A stretch of 64,000 nt of DNA from Sphingopyxis sp. TUF1 (GTDB taxonomy: Bacteria; Pseudomonadota; Alphaproteobacteria; Sphingomonadales; Sphingomonadaceae). Below are positions 52,927 through 62,721 of this stretch, piece by piece. A program made the position numbers and the translations under genes. Below the pieces are notes generated by a model, which saw only the letters and a list, made by a program, of their open reading frames with translations, was not told the DNA's origin and made no database searches. The DNA is taken from contig NZ_CP144683.1 in NCBI RefSeq assembly GCF_036687315.1, forward strand, positions 434,001-498,000. Direction: 5' to 3'. How positions within the stretch are numbered: the first letter of the stretch is position 1; each line of letters starts with the position of its first letter.

Positions 52927-54369
52927 ATGGCTTCCGATCACATGCTCCAGTTTGTGGAGCGTGAACAATCCTATCCGGACAAGCGCTCACCCGCGGAGCG
53001 CGCGCGCGACTTTCGCGAGATCGCCGAACGTTACGCGGCGCCCGACGCCGACGCACAGGCCGCGCGCTGCTCGCAATGCGGCGTCCCGTATTGTTCGGTC
53101 CATTGTCCGCTGCACAATCATATCCCCGACTGGCTGCGCCTGACCGCCGAGGGGCGGCTGCGCGAGGCCTATGAGTTGAGCAACGCGACCTCGACGATGC
53201 CAGAGATATGCGGGCGCATCTGCCCGCAGGATCGCCTGTGCGAAGGCAATTGCGTGATCGAATTTTCGGGCCACGGCGCGGTGACGATCGGCAGCGTCGA
53301 AAAGTACATCACCGATACCGCCTGGGCCGAGGGCTGGGTCGAGCCGCTGCACGTTGGCGCCGCGACCGGCCAGTCGGTCGGGGTGATCGGTGCGGGGCCC
53401 GCGGGGCTGACCGCAGCCGAATATCTGCGCGCCGCGGGGCATGAGGTCCATGTCTATGACCGCCACGACCGCGCGGGCGGACTGCTCACCTATGGCATCC
53501 CCGGCTTCAAGCTGGAGAAGGATGTGGTGATGCGCCGCATCGACAGGCTCGAACAAGGCGGCATCCACTTCCACCTCGGCTTTGCGGTCGGCGAAGACGC
53601 GACGTTGGACCAGCTCCGCCAGAAGCATGACGCGATCCTGATCGCCACTGGCGTTTACAAGGCGCGCGAGATCAACGTCCCTGGCAATGCGGCCGACGGC
53701 GTGATCGCCGCGCTCGACTATCTGATTGCGTCGAACCGCAAGAGCTTTGGCGACCCGGTGCCCGCGTTCGACGACGGCCGCCTCGACGCCAGGGGCAAGC
53801 ATGTCGTCGTCATCGGCGGCGGCGACACCGCGATGGATTGCGTTCGCACCGCGGTACGGCAGGGCGCCAAGTCGGTAAAATGCCTCTATCGCCGCGACCG
53901 CGAAAATATGCCGGGGTCGCAGCGCGAGGTCGCCAATGCCGAGGAGGAAGGCGTCGAGTTCGTCTGGCTGTCGGCCCCGGAAAGCTTCACTGCCGACAAG
54001 CATGTGAAAGAAGTCGCGGTCGCGGGAATGCGCCTCGGTGCCCCCGATGCGAGCGGCCGCCGCAGCCCCGAAGTCGATCCGGGCCGCAAGTTCGACGTCC
54101 CCGCCGACATGGTCATCAAGGCGCTGGGCTTCGATCCCGAGGAATTGCCGCACCTGTTCGGCGCCCCGGACCTCAGCGTCACGCGCTGGGGCACGCTGCG
54201 CGTCGATCACCAGACGATGATGACCAGCCTGCCCGGCGTGTTCGCGGCCGGAGACATCGTGCGCGGCGCCAGCCTGGTCGTATGGGGTATCCGCGACGGC
54301 CGCGACGTCAGCGACCAGATGGCAAAATGGTTGAAGGCGAAGGCGAAAAGCGAAAAGAAGGCGGCATGA
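52927..54369 (+). CDS. gltD: Glutamate synthase small subunit
   Basis: A 480-residue NAD(P)H-dependent subunit. Four-Cys iron-sulfur ligation is seen in RCSQCGVPYCSVHCPLHNH and ICGRICPQDRLCEGNC. FAD binding uses VGVIGAGPAGLTAAEYL and NADPH binding VVVIGGGDTAMDCVR; the end is VFAAGDIVRGASLVVWGI. It passes electrons to the large subunit for glutamate synthesis. Unlike the usual adjacent gltB-gltD pair, another gene lies between them. A gap of about 157 bases precedes it. Confidence 0.95.
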   Translation: MASDHMLQFVEREQSYPDKRSPAERARDFREIAERYAAPDADAQAARCSQCGVPYCSVHCPLHNHIPDWLRLTAEGRLREAYELSNATSTMPEICGRICPQDRLCEGNCVIEFSGHGAVTIGSVEKYITDTAWAEGWVEPLHVGAATGQSVGVIGAGPAGLTAAEYLRAAGHEVHVYDRHDRAGGLLTYGIPGFKLEKDVVMRRIDRLEQGGIHFHLGFAVGEDATLDQLRQKHDAILIATGVYKAREINVPGNAADGVIAALDYLIASNRKSFGDPVPAFDDGRLDARGKHVVVIGGGDTAMDCVRTAVRQGAKSVKCLYRRDRENMPGSQREVANAEEEGVEFVWLSAPESFTADKHVKEVAVAGMRLGAPDASGRRSPEVDPGRKFDVPADMVIKALGFDPEELPHLFGAPDLSVTRWGTLRVDHQTMMTSLPGVFAAGDIVRGASLVVWGIRDGRDVSDQMAKWLKAKAKSEKKAA

Positions 54370-54392
54370 CCAACAGGGGGAGGAAGTTCACG

Positions 54393-55511
54393 ATGTCGAC
54401 CTGGAAATATATGCTGCTCGCGGGTGCTGCGGCGCTGGCGCCGCCCGCCGCCCTGGCCGCGCCGACCGAAGCGCCGTTGGCGGAACTCGTCGCCGTGCCG
54501 GCAGAAGATGAGGAGGCGGCTCCGTTTGACAGCGAAGCCGCGGCCGAAGAGGCCAAGGCGAAGATGCAAAAGGAAATGGACGAGGCGATCGCCCTCGTCG
54601 AAAAAATGTTCGACACGAAAAGCCTGCCGCCGATCGACCCCGCGCGGCTGGCGAGTGCCGAACAGACGACGGCCGCGCTGATCCCCGCCGGAAGCATCGA
54701 AAAGATGCTCGACAATATGTACGGCCGGATGTTCCGCACGTTGATGGGCGAGTTCAGCGGCCAGTCGGACCTGATGCTGTCGATCAAGACCGGCGTCGAA
54801 AGCGATCAGATCGCCGCGCTCGACGACGCCACCAAGGCGCAGATTGCCGACCTGTTCGACCCCCATCGCAAGGAGCGCGGCGATCAGATCGAGCGCATCG
54901 CAATGCCGCTGATCCGCGAGGCGCTCGCCGATATGGAACCGCCGATGCGCGCGGGGCTGGCGAAGGCCTATGCGCGCAAGTTCAGCGGCGCGCAGCTGGC
55001 CGACGTCAACGCCTTCCTCGCGACGCCGACCGGCCAGCTCTACGCCAGCGAATGGATGGCGTTGCAGGCCGACCCCGAGGTCATGGTCGCGGTGGTCAGG
55101 GCCGTGCCCCCGCTGCTGACCAAATTCATGGACCGCGCGCCAGAAATCGAAAAGGATTTCAAGGAACTGCCGAAGGAAAGGCAGCTCGCCGATTTCGACG
55201 ACAAGGAGCTGGCGAAGCTCGCCAAGCTGATGAAAGTCGATGTGAGCGTGCTCAAGGAGCAGCGCGACATGTGGAATGCCGATAGCATGGAGGCGACCGA
55301 AGCCGCGGCCTCTGATGATTATGCCGCCGATGCAGCCGCCGACGCTGCGGATGCCGCCGCGATGGCGGTGGAAAACAGCGAATATGACCGCAGCAACTGG
55401 TCCGATGCCGACCGCCAGCGCGTCGCGGAACTCGAGGCCGCCTATATGGAAGCCGAAGCCGCGGCGGTCGAAAAGGCGCGCGAACGGCTCGGCCGAACCC
55501 CTTCAGACTAG
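54393..55511 (+). CDS. Exported DUF2059-like protein
   Basis: A 372-residue protein with a signal peptide (LLAGAAALAPPAALAAP). The central region around MRAGLAKAYARKFSGAQLAD and FLATPTGQLYASEWMAL follows the DUF2059 pattern. The C-terminus holds a charged helix and an Ala/Asp-rich stretch (DDYAADAAADAADAAAMA), then ELEAAYMEAEAAAVEKARER, probably a coiled coil. The role is unknown. It lies between gltD and gltB with 23- and 27-base gaps, so it is likely co-transcribed with them. I prefer ATG 54393, which has GGGGGAGG before it. Confidence 0.75.
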   Translation: MSTWKYMLLAGAAALAPPAALAAPTEAPLAELVAVPAEDEEAAPFDSEAAAEEAKAKMQKEMDEAIALVEKMFDTKSLPPIDPARLASAEQTTAALIPAGSIEKMLDNMYGRMFRTLMGEFSGQSDLMLSIKTGVESDQIAALDDATKAQIADLFDPHRKERGDQIERIAMPLIREALADMEPPMRAGLAKAYARKFSGAQLADVNAFLATPTGQLYASEWMALQADPEVMVAVVRAVPPLLTKFMDRAPEIEKDFKELPKERQLADFDDKELAKLAKLMKVDVSVLKEQRDMWNADSMEATEAAASDDYAADAAADAADAAAMAVENSEYDRSNWSDADRQRVAELEAAYMEAEAAAVEKARERLGRTPSD

Positions 55512-55538
55512 GCGCTCGCCTATCCCGTCAGGACGACA

Positions 55539-58500
55539 ATGATGACCCACTACCCCACCCCCGACCATGCGCGCCTCGCGGCCGAAGGCATGTATCGCCC
55601 CGACCTCGAATCCGATGCCTGCGGCGTCGGCATGGTCGCGGCGACCGATGGCAAGCCGTCGCGCCGCGTCGTCGAGGCGGCGATCGAGGCGCTGCGCGCC
55701 GTCTGGCACCGCGGCGCCGTCGATGCCGACGGCATGACCGGGGATGGGGCGGGCATTCACGTCGACCTGCCCGAACGCTTTTTCGACGATGCGATTGCGG
55801 CGTCGGGGCACAAGGTGCGCCCGAACCGCCTCGCCGTCGGCATGGTTTTCCTGCCGCGCACCGACCTCGGCGCGCAGGAGGAATGCCGCACGATCGTCGA
55901 GGCCGAGATCATCGACGCGGGATTCACCATCTACGGCTGGCGACAGGTGCCCGTCGATGTGTCGGTGATCGGCGACAAGGCGCAGCGCACGCGCCCCGAG
56001 ATCGAACAGATCATGATCGCGGGCCCGCTGCCCGAAGAGCAATCGATCGACGAGTTCGAAAAGCAGCTCTACCTCGTCCGCCGCCGCATCGAGAAAAAGG
56101 TGATCGCAGCGCAGATTGCCGATTTCTACATCTGCAGCCTGTCGGCGCGCTCGATCATCTACAAGGGATTGTTCCTCGCCGAGAGCCTGGCCGATTTCTA
56201 TCCCGACCTCACCAGCAAGCTGTTCGAAAGCCGCGTCGCGATCTTTCACCAGCGCTATTCGACCAACACTTTCCCTCAATGGTGGCTGGCTCAGCCGTTC
56301 CGTACGCTCGCGCATAATGGCGAGATCAACACGATCCGCGGCAACAAGAACTGGATGAAGAGCCACGAGATCAAGATGGCGAGTCTCGCATTCGGCGAGC
56401 ATTCGGAGGACATCAAGCCGGTGATCCCGGCGGGCGCGAGCGATACCGCCGCGCTCGACGCGGTGTTCGAGACTTTGTGCCGCGCCGGCCGCGACGCGCC
56501 GACCGCCAAGCTGATCCTGGTGCCCGAGGCGTGGGTCAACGAGCCTGAAATGCCCGACGCCCACCGCGCGATGTATAATTATCTCGCCAGCGTGATGGAG
56601 CCGTGGGACGGTCCTGCCGCGCTGGCGATGACCGACGGCCGCTGGGCGGTCGCGGGGATGGACCGCAACGCGCTGCGCCCGCTGCGCTATACGCTCACCG
56701 CCGACAATCTGCTCGTCGTCGGCTCCGAAAGCGGCATGGTGCTGCTGCCCGAGGCGAGCGTGCGCAAGAAGGGTCGGCTCGGCCCGGGCCAGATGATCGC
56801 CGTCGATCTCGACAAGGGCACGCTTTACGAAGACCGCGCGATCAAGGACAAGATCGCGGGCGGCGCCGACTATGCCGCGCGCGTCAAGGGTTTCCGCACG
56901 ATGGCCGACCTGCCCAGAGGCGGCCGGGCGAGCCTTGCGGCATGGGACCGCAGCGAACTGCTCCGCCGTCAGGTCGCCGCGGGACTCACGATGGAGGATA
57001 TGGAGCTGATCCTCGCGCCGATGGTCGAGGATGCGAAGGAAGCCGTGGGGTCGATGGGCGACGACACGCCGCTCGCGGTGATTTCGGACAAGCCGCGCCA
57101 CGTCGCGCAGTTTTTCCGCCAGAATTTCAGCCAGGTCACGAACCCGCCGATCGACAGTCTGCGCGAACGCCATGTGATGAGCCTGAAAACCCGCTTTGCC
57201 AACCTCGCCAACATCCTCGACGAGAAAGGCCAGAGCGACCATGTCCTTGTCATCGACTCGCCCGTGCTCGTCGGCGACGACTGGGATCGGTTGCGCGCCT
57301 ATTTCGGCGATGCGGTCGCCGACATCGACTGCACCTTCCCCGTCGGCGGCGACGCCTCGACGCTGCGCGATGCGATCGCGCGGGTGCGGCGCGAGGCCGA
57401 GGATGCGGTGCGCGCCGGGCGCAGCGAGCTGTTCCTGACCGACCAGAGCATCGGCGAAAATCGCGTCGGCATGGCGATGGTGCTCGCCGCCGCGGCGGTC
57501 CACACGCATCTCGTGCGCAAAGGTCTGCGCAGCTATGCCTCGATCAACGTCCGCTCGGCCGAAGTGCTCGACACCCACGCCTTTGCCGTGCTGATCGGCG
57601 TCGGCGCGACGACGGTCCACGCCTATCTGGCCGAAGCGACGATCGCCGACCGCCACGCGCGCGGGCTGTTCGGCAGCGAACTGACGCTCGACGACTGCCG
57701 CCTTCGGTTCCGCAAGGCGATTGACGACGGGCTATTGAAAATCCTCGCCAAGATGGGGATCGCAGTGATCTCCTCCTATCGCGGCGGCTATAATTTCGAA
57801 GCGGTGGGATTGAGCCGCGCGCTCGTCAAGGACCTGTTCCCCGGGATGCCCGCGAAGATTTCGGGCGAAGGCTATCAGTCGCTGTTCATCAACGCGACTG
57901 AGAAGCACACGGCGGCTTTCGATCGGCGCGTCACCACGCTGCCCATCGGCGGCTTCTATCGGCAGCGCGCAGGGGGCGAGGCGCACGCCTATTCGGCGCA
58001 GTTGATGCACCTGCTCCAGACCGCGGTCGCAACCGACAGCTATTCGACCTATCTGCAATTTTCGCGCGGGGTCGCCGACCTGCCGCCGATTTACCTCCGC
58101 GATCTGATGGAGTTCAACTATCCCGCGCAGGGTGTCGCGCTCGACAGCGTCGAGGCGATCACCGAAATCCGCAAGCGCTTCGTCACCCCCGGCATGTCGC
58201 TCGGCGCGCTGTCGCCCGAAGCGCACGAGACGCTGGCGATCGCCATGAACCGCATCGGTGCCAAGGCGGTGTCGGGCGAAGGCGGCGAGGCGAGCGAACG
58301 CTACAGACCCTATGCCAACGGCGACAACGCGAACAGCAACATCAAACAGATCGCGAGCGGACGTTTCGGCGTTACCGCCGAATATCTGGGCGCGTGCGAC
58401 GAAATAGAGATCAAGGTGGCGCAGGGCGCCAAGCCTGGCGAGGGCGGCCAGCTTCCGGGCTTCAAGGTCACCGAATTCATCGCGCGCCTGCGCCATGCGA

Positions 58501-60071
58501 CGCCGGGGGTGACGCTGATTTCGCCGCCACCGCACCATGACATTTATTCGATCGAGGATCTGGCGCAGCTCATCTACGACCTGAAGCAGATCAATCCGAA
58601 AGCGCGCGTCTGCGTGAAGCTCGTCAGTTCGGCGGGCATCGGCACCGTCGCTGCGGGGGTCGCGAAAGCCCATGCGGATGTCATCCTCGTCGCAGGCAAC
58701 ACTGGCGGCACCGGCGCCAGCCCGCAGACCAGCGTCAAATATGCCGGCACGCCCTGGGAAATGGGCCTGTCCGAAGTCAATCAGGTGCTCACGCTCAACG
58801 GCCTGCGCCACCGCATCCGCCTGCGCACCGACGGCGGGCTCAAGACCGGCCGCGACATTGTGATCGCCGCGATCCTCGGCGCCGAGGAGTTCGGCATCGG
58901 CACGCTCAGCCTCGTCGCGATGGGTTGCATCATGGTGCGTCAGTGCCATTCGAACACCTGCCCGGTCGGCGTCTGCACACAGGACGAGAAGCTCCGTCAG
59001 AAGTTCACGGGGTCGCCCGAGAAAGTCATCAATTTGATGACCTTCATCGCCGAGGAAGTGCGCGAAATCCTCGCCAAACTGGGCTGCCGCAGCCTCGACG
59101 AGGTGATCGGCCGCACCGAGCTGTTGCGTCAGGTCAGCCGCGGCGCCGAACATCTCGACGACCTCGACCTCAACCCTATTCTGGCCAAAGTCGACGCCCC
59201 CGACGAGCAGCGCCGCTCACAGGGGCCACACTTCCGCAATCCGGTGCCCGACAGCCTCGACGCGCAGATCTTGAACGATGCGAAGCCGCTGTTCGATCGC
59301 GGCGAGCGGATGCAGCTGACCTATAATGTCCGCAACACGCACCGCGCTGTCGGCACGCGCCTGTCGGCCGAGGTCACGGCACGCTTCGGCATGAAGGGGC
59401 TCGCCGACAATCATGTGCAGGTACGGCTGCGCGGCACCGCGGGGCAATCGCTCGGCGCTTTTCTGTGCCAGGGCATCACGCTCGAAGTGTTCGGCGACGC
59501 CAATGACTATGTCGGCAAGGGACTGTCGGGCGGCCGCATCATCGTGCGTCCGACCGTTTCGAGCCCGCTCGTCAGCCAGCACAACAGCATCGTCGGCAAC
59601 ACCGTGCTTTACGGCGCAACCGCGGGCACCCTGCTCGCCGCGGGTCAGGCGGGCGAGCGCTTCGCGGTGCGTAACTCGGGCGCGAACGTCGTGATCGAGG
59701 GCTGCGGCGCGAATGGCTGTGAATATATGACCGGCGGCACCGCCGTCATCCTCGGCCCCGTCGGGTCGAATTTCGGCGCGGGGATGACCGGCGGCATGGC
59801 GTTTGTGCTCGACACCGACGACCGGTTCGAACGCCGCGCCAACGGCGAATCGATCGTCTGGCAGCGGCTTGCGAGCAGCCACTGGGAAGGCGTGCTCAAG
59901 GAACTGGTCGAGGATCACGCCAAGGCCACGGGCAGCAAATGGTCGGCCGAAATCCTCGCCGACTGGGACCGCTGGCGCCAGCGTTTCTGGCAGGTGTGCC
60001 CGAAGGAGATGCTGAGCCGCCTGACGCATTCGCTGAACGAGGAAGCGGTCGAGGTTGTGGCGGCGGAGTAA
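55539..60071 (+). CDS. gltB: Glutamate synthase large subunit
   Basis: A 1510-residue ferredoxin/NADPH-linked glutamate synthase alpha subunit. The N-terminal amidotransferase domain opens after a 27-residue propeptide at Cys28 (SDACGVGMVA), followed by HQRYSTNTFPQW. The central and FMN-binding synthase domains include GEGGEASERY, GQLPGFKVTE and STEP-like GNTGGTGASPQTSVKYAG; the 3Fe-4S ligands are in CHSNTCPVGVCTQD. The C-terminal GXGXG domain follows near GLSGGRIIVRP. Full length, no frameshift. It completes glutamate synthase with gltD. Confidence 0.97.
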   Translation: MMTHYPTPDHARLAAEGMYRPDLESDACGVGMVAATDGKPSRRVVEAAIEALRAVWHRGAVDADGMTGDGAGIHVDLPERFFDDAIAASGHKVRPNRLAVGMVFLPRTDLGAQEECRTIVEAEIIDAGFTIYGWRQVPVDVSVIGDKAQRTRPEIEQIMIAGPLPEEQSIDEFEKQLYLVRRRIEKKVIAAQIADFYICSLSARSIIYKGLFLAESLADFYPDLTSKLFESRVAIFHQRYSTNTFPQWWLAQPFRTLAHNGEINTIRGNKNWMKSHEIKMASLAFGEHSEDIKPVIPAGASDTAALDAVFETLCRAGRDAPTAKLILVPEAWVNEPEMPDAHRAMYNYLASVMEPWDGPAALAMTDGRWAVAGMDRNALRPLRYTLTADNLLVVGSESGMVLLPEASVRKKGRLGPGQMIAVDLDKGTLYEDRAIKDKIAGGADYAARVKGFRTMADLPRGGRASLAAWDRSELLRRQVAAGLTMEDMELILAPMVEDAKEAVGSMGDDTPLAVISDKPRHVAQFFRQNFSQVTNPPIDSLRERHVMSLKTRFANLANILDEKGQSDHVLVIDSPVLVGDDWDRLRAYFGDAVADIDCTFPVGGDASTLRDAIARVRREAEDAVRAGRSELFLTDQSIGENRVGMAMVLAAAAVHTHLVRKGLRSYASINVRSAEVLDTHAFAVLIGVGATTVHAYLAEATIADRHARGLFGSELTLDDCRLRFRKAIDDGLLKILAKMGIAVISSYRGGYNFEAVGLSRALVKDLFPGMPAKISGEGYQSLFINATEKHTAAFDRRVTTLPIGGFYRQRAGGEAHAYSAQLMHLLQTAVATDSYSTYLQFSRGVADLPPIYLRDLMEFNYPAQGVALDSVEAITEIRKRFVTPGMSLGALSPEAHETLAIAMNRIGAKAVSGEGGEASERYRPYANGDNANSNIKQIASGRFGVTAEYLGACDEIEIKVAQGAKPGEGGQLPGFKVTEFIARLRHATPGVTLISPPPHHDIYSIEDLAQLIYDLKQINPKARVCVKLVSSAGIGTVAAGVAKAHADVILVAGNTGGTGASPQTSVKYAGTPWEMGLSEVNQVLTLNGLRHRIRLRTDGGLKTGRDIVIAAILGAEEFGIGTLSLVAMGCIMVRQCHSNTCPVGVCTQDEKLRQKFTGSPEKVINLMTFIAEEVREILAKLGCRSLDEVIGRTELLRQVSRGAEHLDDLDLNPILAKVDAPDEQRRSQGPHFRNPVPDSLDAQILNDAKPLFDRGERMQLTYNVRNTHRAVGTRLSAEVTARFGMKGLADNHVQVRLRGTAGQSLGAFLCQGITLEVFGDANDYVGKGLSGGRIIVRPTVSSPLVSQHNSIVGNTVLYGATAGTLLAAGQAGERFAVRNSGANVVIEGCGANGCEYMTGGTAVILGPVGSNFGAGMTGGMAFVLDTDDRFERRANGESIVWQRLASSHWEGVLKELVEDHAKATGSKWSAEILADWDRWRQRFWQVCPKEMLSRLTHSLNEEAVEVVAAE

Positions 60072-60072
60072 G

Positions 60073-60211
60073 TGAATCCTCCCTGTGGCGAAGCCATGGG
60101 GAGAGGACGCGCGCGAAGGGCGTGGTGGAGGGGCGGCGACGCTGGCGCCATGGCCCCTCCGTCAGCGCTTCGCGCTGCCACCTCCCCATCGCTGCGCGAC
60201 AGGGAGGATTG
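60073..60211. repeat. Dispersed ~139-bp element, copy 2 (CCTCCCxx type)
   Basis: Related to the copy at 31358. The left end is CCTCCCTGTGGCGAAGCCAT, the middle is GGGCGTGGTGGAGGGGC and GCCCCTCCGTCAGCGCTTCG, and the right end is CAGGGAGGATT. The end arms are complementary. It lies between gltB and a hypothetical gene. Confidence 0.8.
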
Positions 60212-60327
60212 GTGATCGCAGCGGTGGTGCAATCCGTCGCATCGTCCCCGGCGTTCACCTGAGCGAAAGCGTCTTTCCTTTATGGACGCCCAACGCTGAC
60301 TCCCTCGTCCCCCGAAAGGATCGAGCC

Positions 60328-60753
60328 ATGACCCGCCTCGCCGTACTTGCCGTCCCCCTCGCCGCGCTCATGGCGCCGCTCCCTGCGGCTGCCGGCGAAA
60401 CGAACGACACCGTTGCCGTTCTCAACGATCCCGCGATGCAGGATCGGATGGCTGATACGATCAGCGCGATCGTCGGCGCGCTGATGCAGATGCCCGTCGG
60501 CCCGCTCGCCGAAGCGGTCGCGCGCGTCGATCCCGAATCCGACGCCGCCTATCTTCCCCCCGACGCAACGCTCGGCGAGCTGGCGGGGCGCGATCCCGAT
60601 TATGCCGACCGCATGGGCGACGACGTCCGCGCCAGCGCCCGGATGGCCGGACACGCCGCGTCGGCAATGGCGGCTTATGCCCCCGTCCTCAAGGACATGG
60701 CACGCGACCTCGCTGCGCAATGGGAACGCGAGCGCGGCGCTTCGCGTCGGTAA
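60328..60753 (+). CDS. Exported protein of unknown function
   Basis: A 141-residue protein with a signal peptide (LAVLAVPLAALMAPLPAAAG) and a predominantly helical mature part rich in Asp, Ala and Met (MQDRMADTISAIVGALMQMP, DPESDAAYLPP). No family is recognised. The start is the ATG at 60328. It lies between two repeats, in the region after gltB. Confidence 0.65.
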   Translation: MTRLAVLAVPLAALMAPLPAAAGETNDTVAVLNDPAMQDRMADTISAIVGALMQMPVGPLAEAVARVDPESDAAYLPPDATLGELAGRDPDYADRMGDDVRASARMAGHAASAMAAYAPVLKDMARDLAAQWERERGASRR

Positions 60754-60770
60754 GCAGCCCTTTCCCCTCA

Positions 60771-60857
60771 CCGTTCGCCCTGAGCTTGTCGAAGCGCCGT
60801 TCTTCCTCTTCGCACCGTCGAAAAAAGAACGGTGCTTCGACAAGCTCAGCACGAGCG
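60771..60857. repeat. Dispersed inverted repeat of the CTGAGCTTGTCGAAG type, copy 1
   Basis: Two inverse arms contain CGCCCTGAGCTTGTCGAAGC and CGACAAGCTCAGCACGAGCG around a T/C-rich centre. A second copy lies at 61630, and the two bracket the glutathione S-transferase gene. Confidence 0.85.
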
Positions 60858-60936
60858 CTTTAGAAATCGCCCACGGCATAGTCTCGGCGCGCCATAGCCG
60901 TTGCACCCCCTGCCCCGCTGCCGCTATGCCGGGATC

Positions 60937-61608
60937 ATGTGGCAACTCTATCAATTCCCGCTCTGTCCCTTTTCGCGCAAGGTCCGGCTGCTGCTCGGCG
61001 AAAAGGGCGTTGGTTACGAGCTGGTGCGCGAGTCGCCGTGGGAGCGCCGCGACGAATTCATCGACCTCAATCCCGCCGGCCGCACCCCGGTGATGGTCGA
61101 TCAGGCGCGCGGACAGGTGCTGATCGACAGCATGGCGATCACCGAATATTTCGAGGAAACGGTCGAGGGCAAGGCGATGATCAACGGCACCGCCGCCAAC
61201 CGCGCCGAAATCCGCCGCCTGACCGCATGGTTCGACCAGGATTTCTATTATGAAGTCACCGGACCTTTGCTGTTCGAACGGATGCAGAAGCGTATCGTCC
61301 ACCGCCAGCCGCCCGACAGCGGTGCGCTGCGCGAGGCGATGAAGGCCGCGAACAACCATCTCGATTATGTCGATTATCTGATCGATCACCGCACCTGGCT
61401 CGCCGGCGCGACGATGAGCCTCGCGGACCTGGCCGCTGCGGCGCATATTTCGGTCGCCGACTATCTGGGCGGCATCGATTGGACCGGGCACGAACAGACG
61501 AAGGGCTGGTATTCGGGACTGAAGTCGCGGCCGAGCTTCCGGCCGCTGCTGGCCGAGCGGATGGAGATTGTGACGCCGCCAAAATATTATGAGGATGTCG
61601 ATTTCTAG
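60937..61608 (+). CDS. Glutathione S-transferase family protein
   Basis: A 223-residue GST. The thioredoxin-fold N-terminus begins QFPLCPFSRKVRLLLGEKG with the catalytic CPFS motif, and DSMAITEYFEE is the gamma-glutamate-binding Ser/Glu loop. The C-terminal helical domain ends with SFRPLLAERMEIV. It should conjugate or reduce glutathione-linked substrates; the exact substrate is unknown. The chosen ATG 60937 removes an unlikely upstream segment. It is flanked by two copies of one inverted repeat. Confidence 0.9.
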   Translation: MWQLYQFPLCPFSRKVRLLLGEKGVGYELVRESPWERRDEFIDLNPAGRTPVMVDQARGQVLIDSMAITEYFEETVEGKAMINGTAANRAEIRRLTAWFDQDFYYEVTGPLLFERMQKRIVHRQPPDSGALREAMKAANNHLDYVDYLIDHRTWLAGATMSLADLAAAAHISVADYLGGIDWTGHEQTKGWYSGLKSRPSFRPLLAERMEIVTPPKYYEDVDF

Positions 61609-61629
61609 AGCGATGAGCCATAAATAGAC

Positions 61630-61717
61630 CGCTTGCCCTGAGCTTGTCGAAGGGCCGTTCTTTCTTTCGGGCGCCGTAAGAAGAAGGTCGGTGCTTCGAC
61701 AAGCTCAGCACGAACGG
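61630..61717. repeat. Dispersed inverted repeat of the CTGAGCTTGTCGAAG type, copy 2
   Basis: Same arms as the copy at 60771, GCCCTGAGCTTGTCGAAGGG and TCGACAAGCTCAGCACGAAC, around a GC-rich centre with GCGCCG. It lies just after the glutathione S-transferase gene. Confidence 0.85.
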
Positions 61718-61773
61718 ATTTTGGGGTGATGCTGACTAAACGCGCGCCGCTCTAACCGGGGGCGACGGTGGCT

Positions 61774-62502
61774 TTATCTATCCGCCCAGCTCGCGGTCAT
61801 CAGATAGTTAAGCGCCTCGCTCCCGCCGAGCTTGAAACCCCGCGCCGCCGACGGTGCCAGCCCGGTGCGATCGACAACCTCCAGCCCGGTGCCCTCTAGC
61901 AGTCCGGCCAGTTCATCGGGTTTCAGAAACTGATCCCAATCGTGCGTCCCGCGCGGCACCGCGCCGACGCGTTCGGCAGCCTCGACGAGCAGCAGCTTCG
62001 AGGCGATCGTGCGGTTCGGGGTCGAGAGGATCATCAGGCCGCCGGGCGCAAGACGCGCCGCGAGTTCGGCAACGAACGCCGCGGGATCGGCGACATGTTC
62101 GATGACCTCCATCGACGTCACCAGATCGAAGGTCGCCGGCGGCAGCGCGGCCAGTTCACCGGCATGATAGGTAATCGCCAGCCCCTGCCCCGTCGCGTGA
62201 TCCTTCGCCACGGCAATATTCTCCGCCGCCGCATCGACGCCGGTGACGGCGGCGCCCATCCGCGCGAGAGGTTCGCACAGCAATCCCGCACCGCAGCCGA
62301 CGTCGAGCGCGCGCTTACCCGCGAGTGGATGGCGTTCGCGCGCATCGACGTGCCAATGCCCATCGATCTGTTCGCGAATATATGCGAGCCGCACCGGGTT
62401 CAGTCGATGCAGCATCGCCGACGATCCGCGCGGATCCCACCAGTCGGCGGCCAGCGCCCCGAAATGCGCGGCTTCGTGCGGATTGATCGTTGCGGCGTTC
62501 AT
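61774..62502 (-). CDS. ubiG: Ubiquinone biosynthesis O-methyltransferase
   Basis: A 242-residue SAM-dependent methyltransferase. The binding motif is ALDVGCGAGLLCEPLARMG, the acidic strand VTGVDAAAENIAVAKDH, and TPNRTIASKLLL plus GTHDWDQFLKP match UbiG. It carries out both O-methylations of ubiquinone synthesis. The start at 62502 fits the conserved N-terminal NPHEAAHFGALAADWWDPRG. It is divergent from lysC. Confidence 0.94.
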   Translation of the reverse strand: MNAATINPHEAAHFGALAADWWDPRGSSAMLHRLNPVRLAYIREQIDGHWHVDARERHPLAGKRALDVGCGAGLLCEPLARMGAAVTGVDAAAENIAVAKDHATGQGLAITYHAGELAALPPATFDLVTSMEVIEHVADPAAFVAELAARLAPGGLMILSTPNRTIASKLLLVEAAERVGAVPRGTHDWDQFLKPDELAGLLEGTGLEVVDRTGLAPSAARGFKLGGSEALNYLMTASWADR

Positions 62503-62721
62503 GTATCGCGATGTGGCATCACTGCCCTGCGCACGCAAGAAAATTACCGCTCTGGATCAAAGATCGACCCAAAACCTTGTTTAGGTTGCCTGTCACCAAG
62601 AAAATATATCCTGACCGGATAATCGCTGCCTTGCCATCGCCCTTTGCCTTCCGTAACGACGCGAGCGCCGCAGAAATGCTTGGAAAGTTGCGGCCGAAAC
62701 CATATCAGAAAGCGGGGCGAG

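Noticed and set aside
55503..57656. Minus-strand frame of 717 codons opposite gltB
   Set aside because: Antisense frame in a gene whose catalytic motifs are intact.
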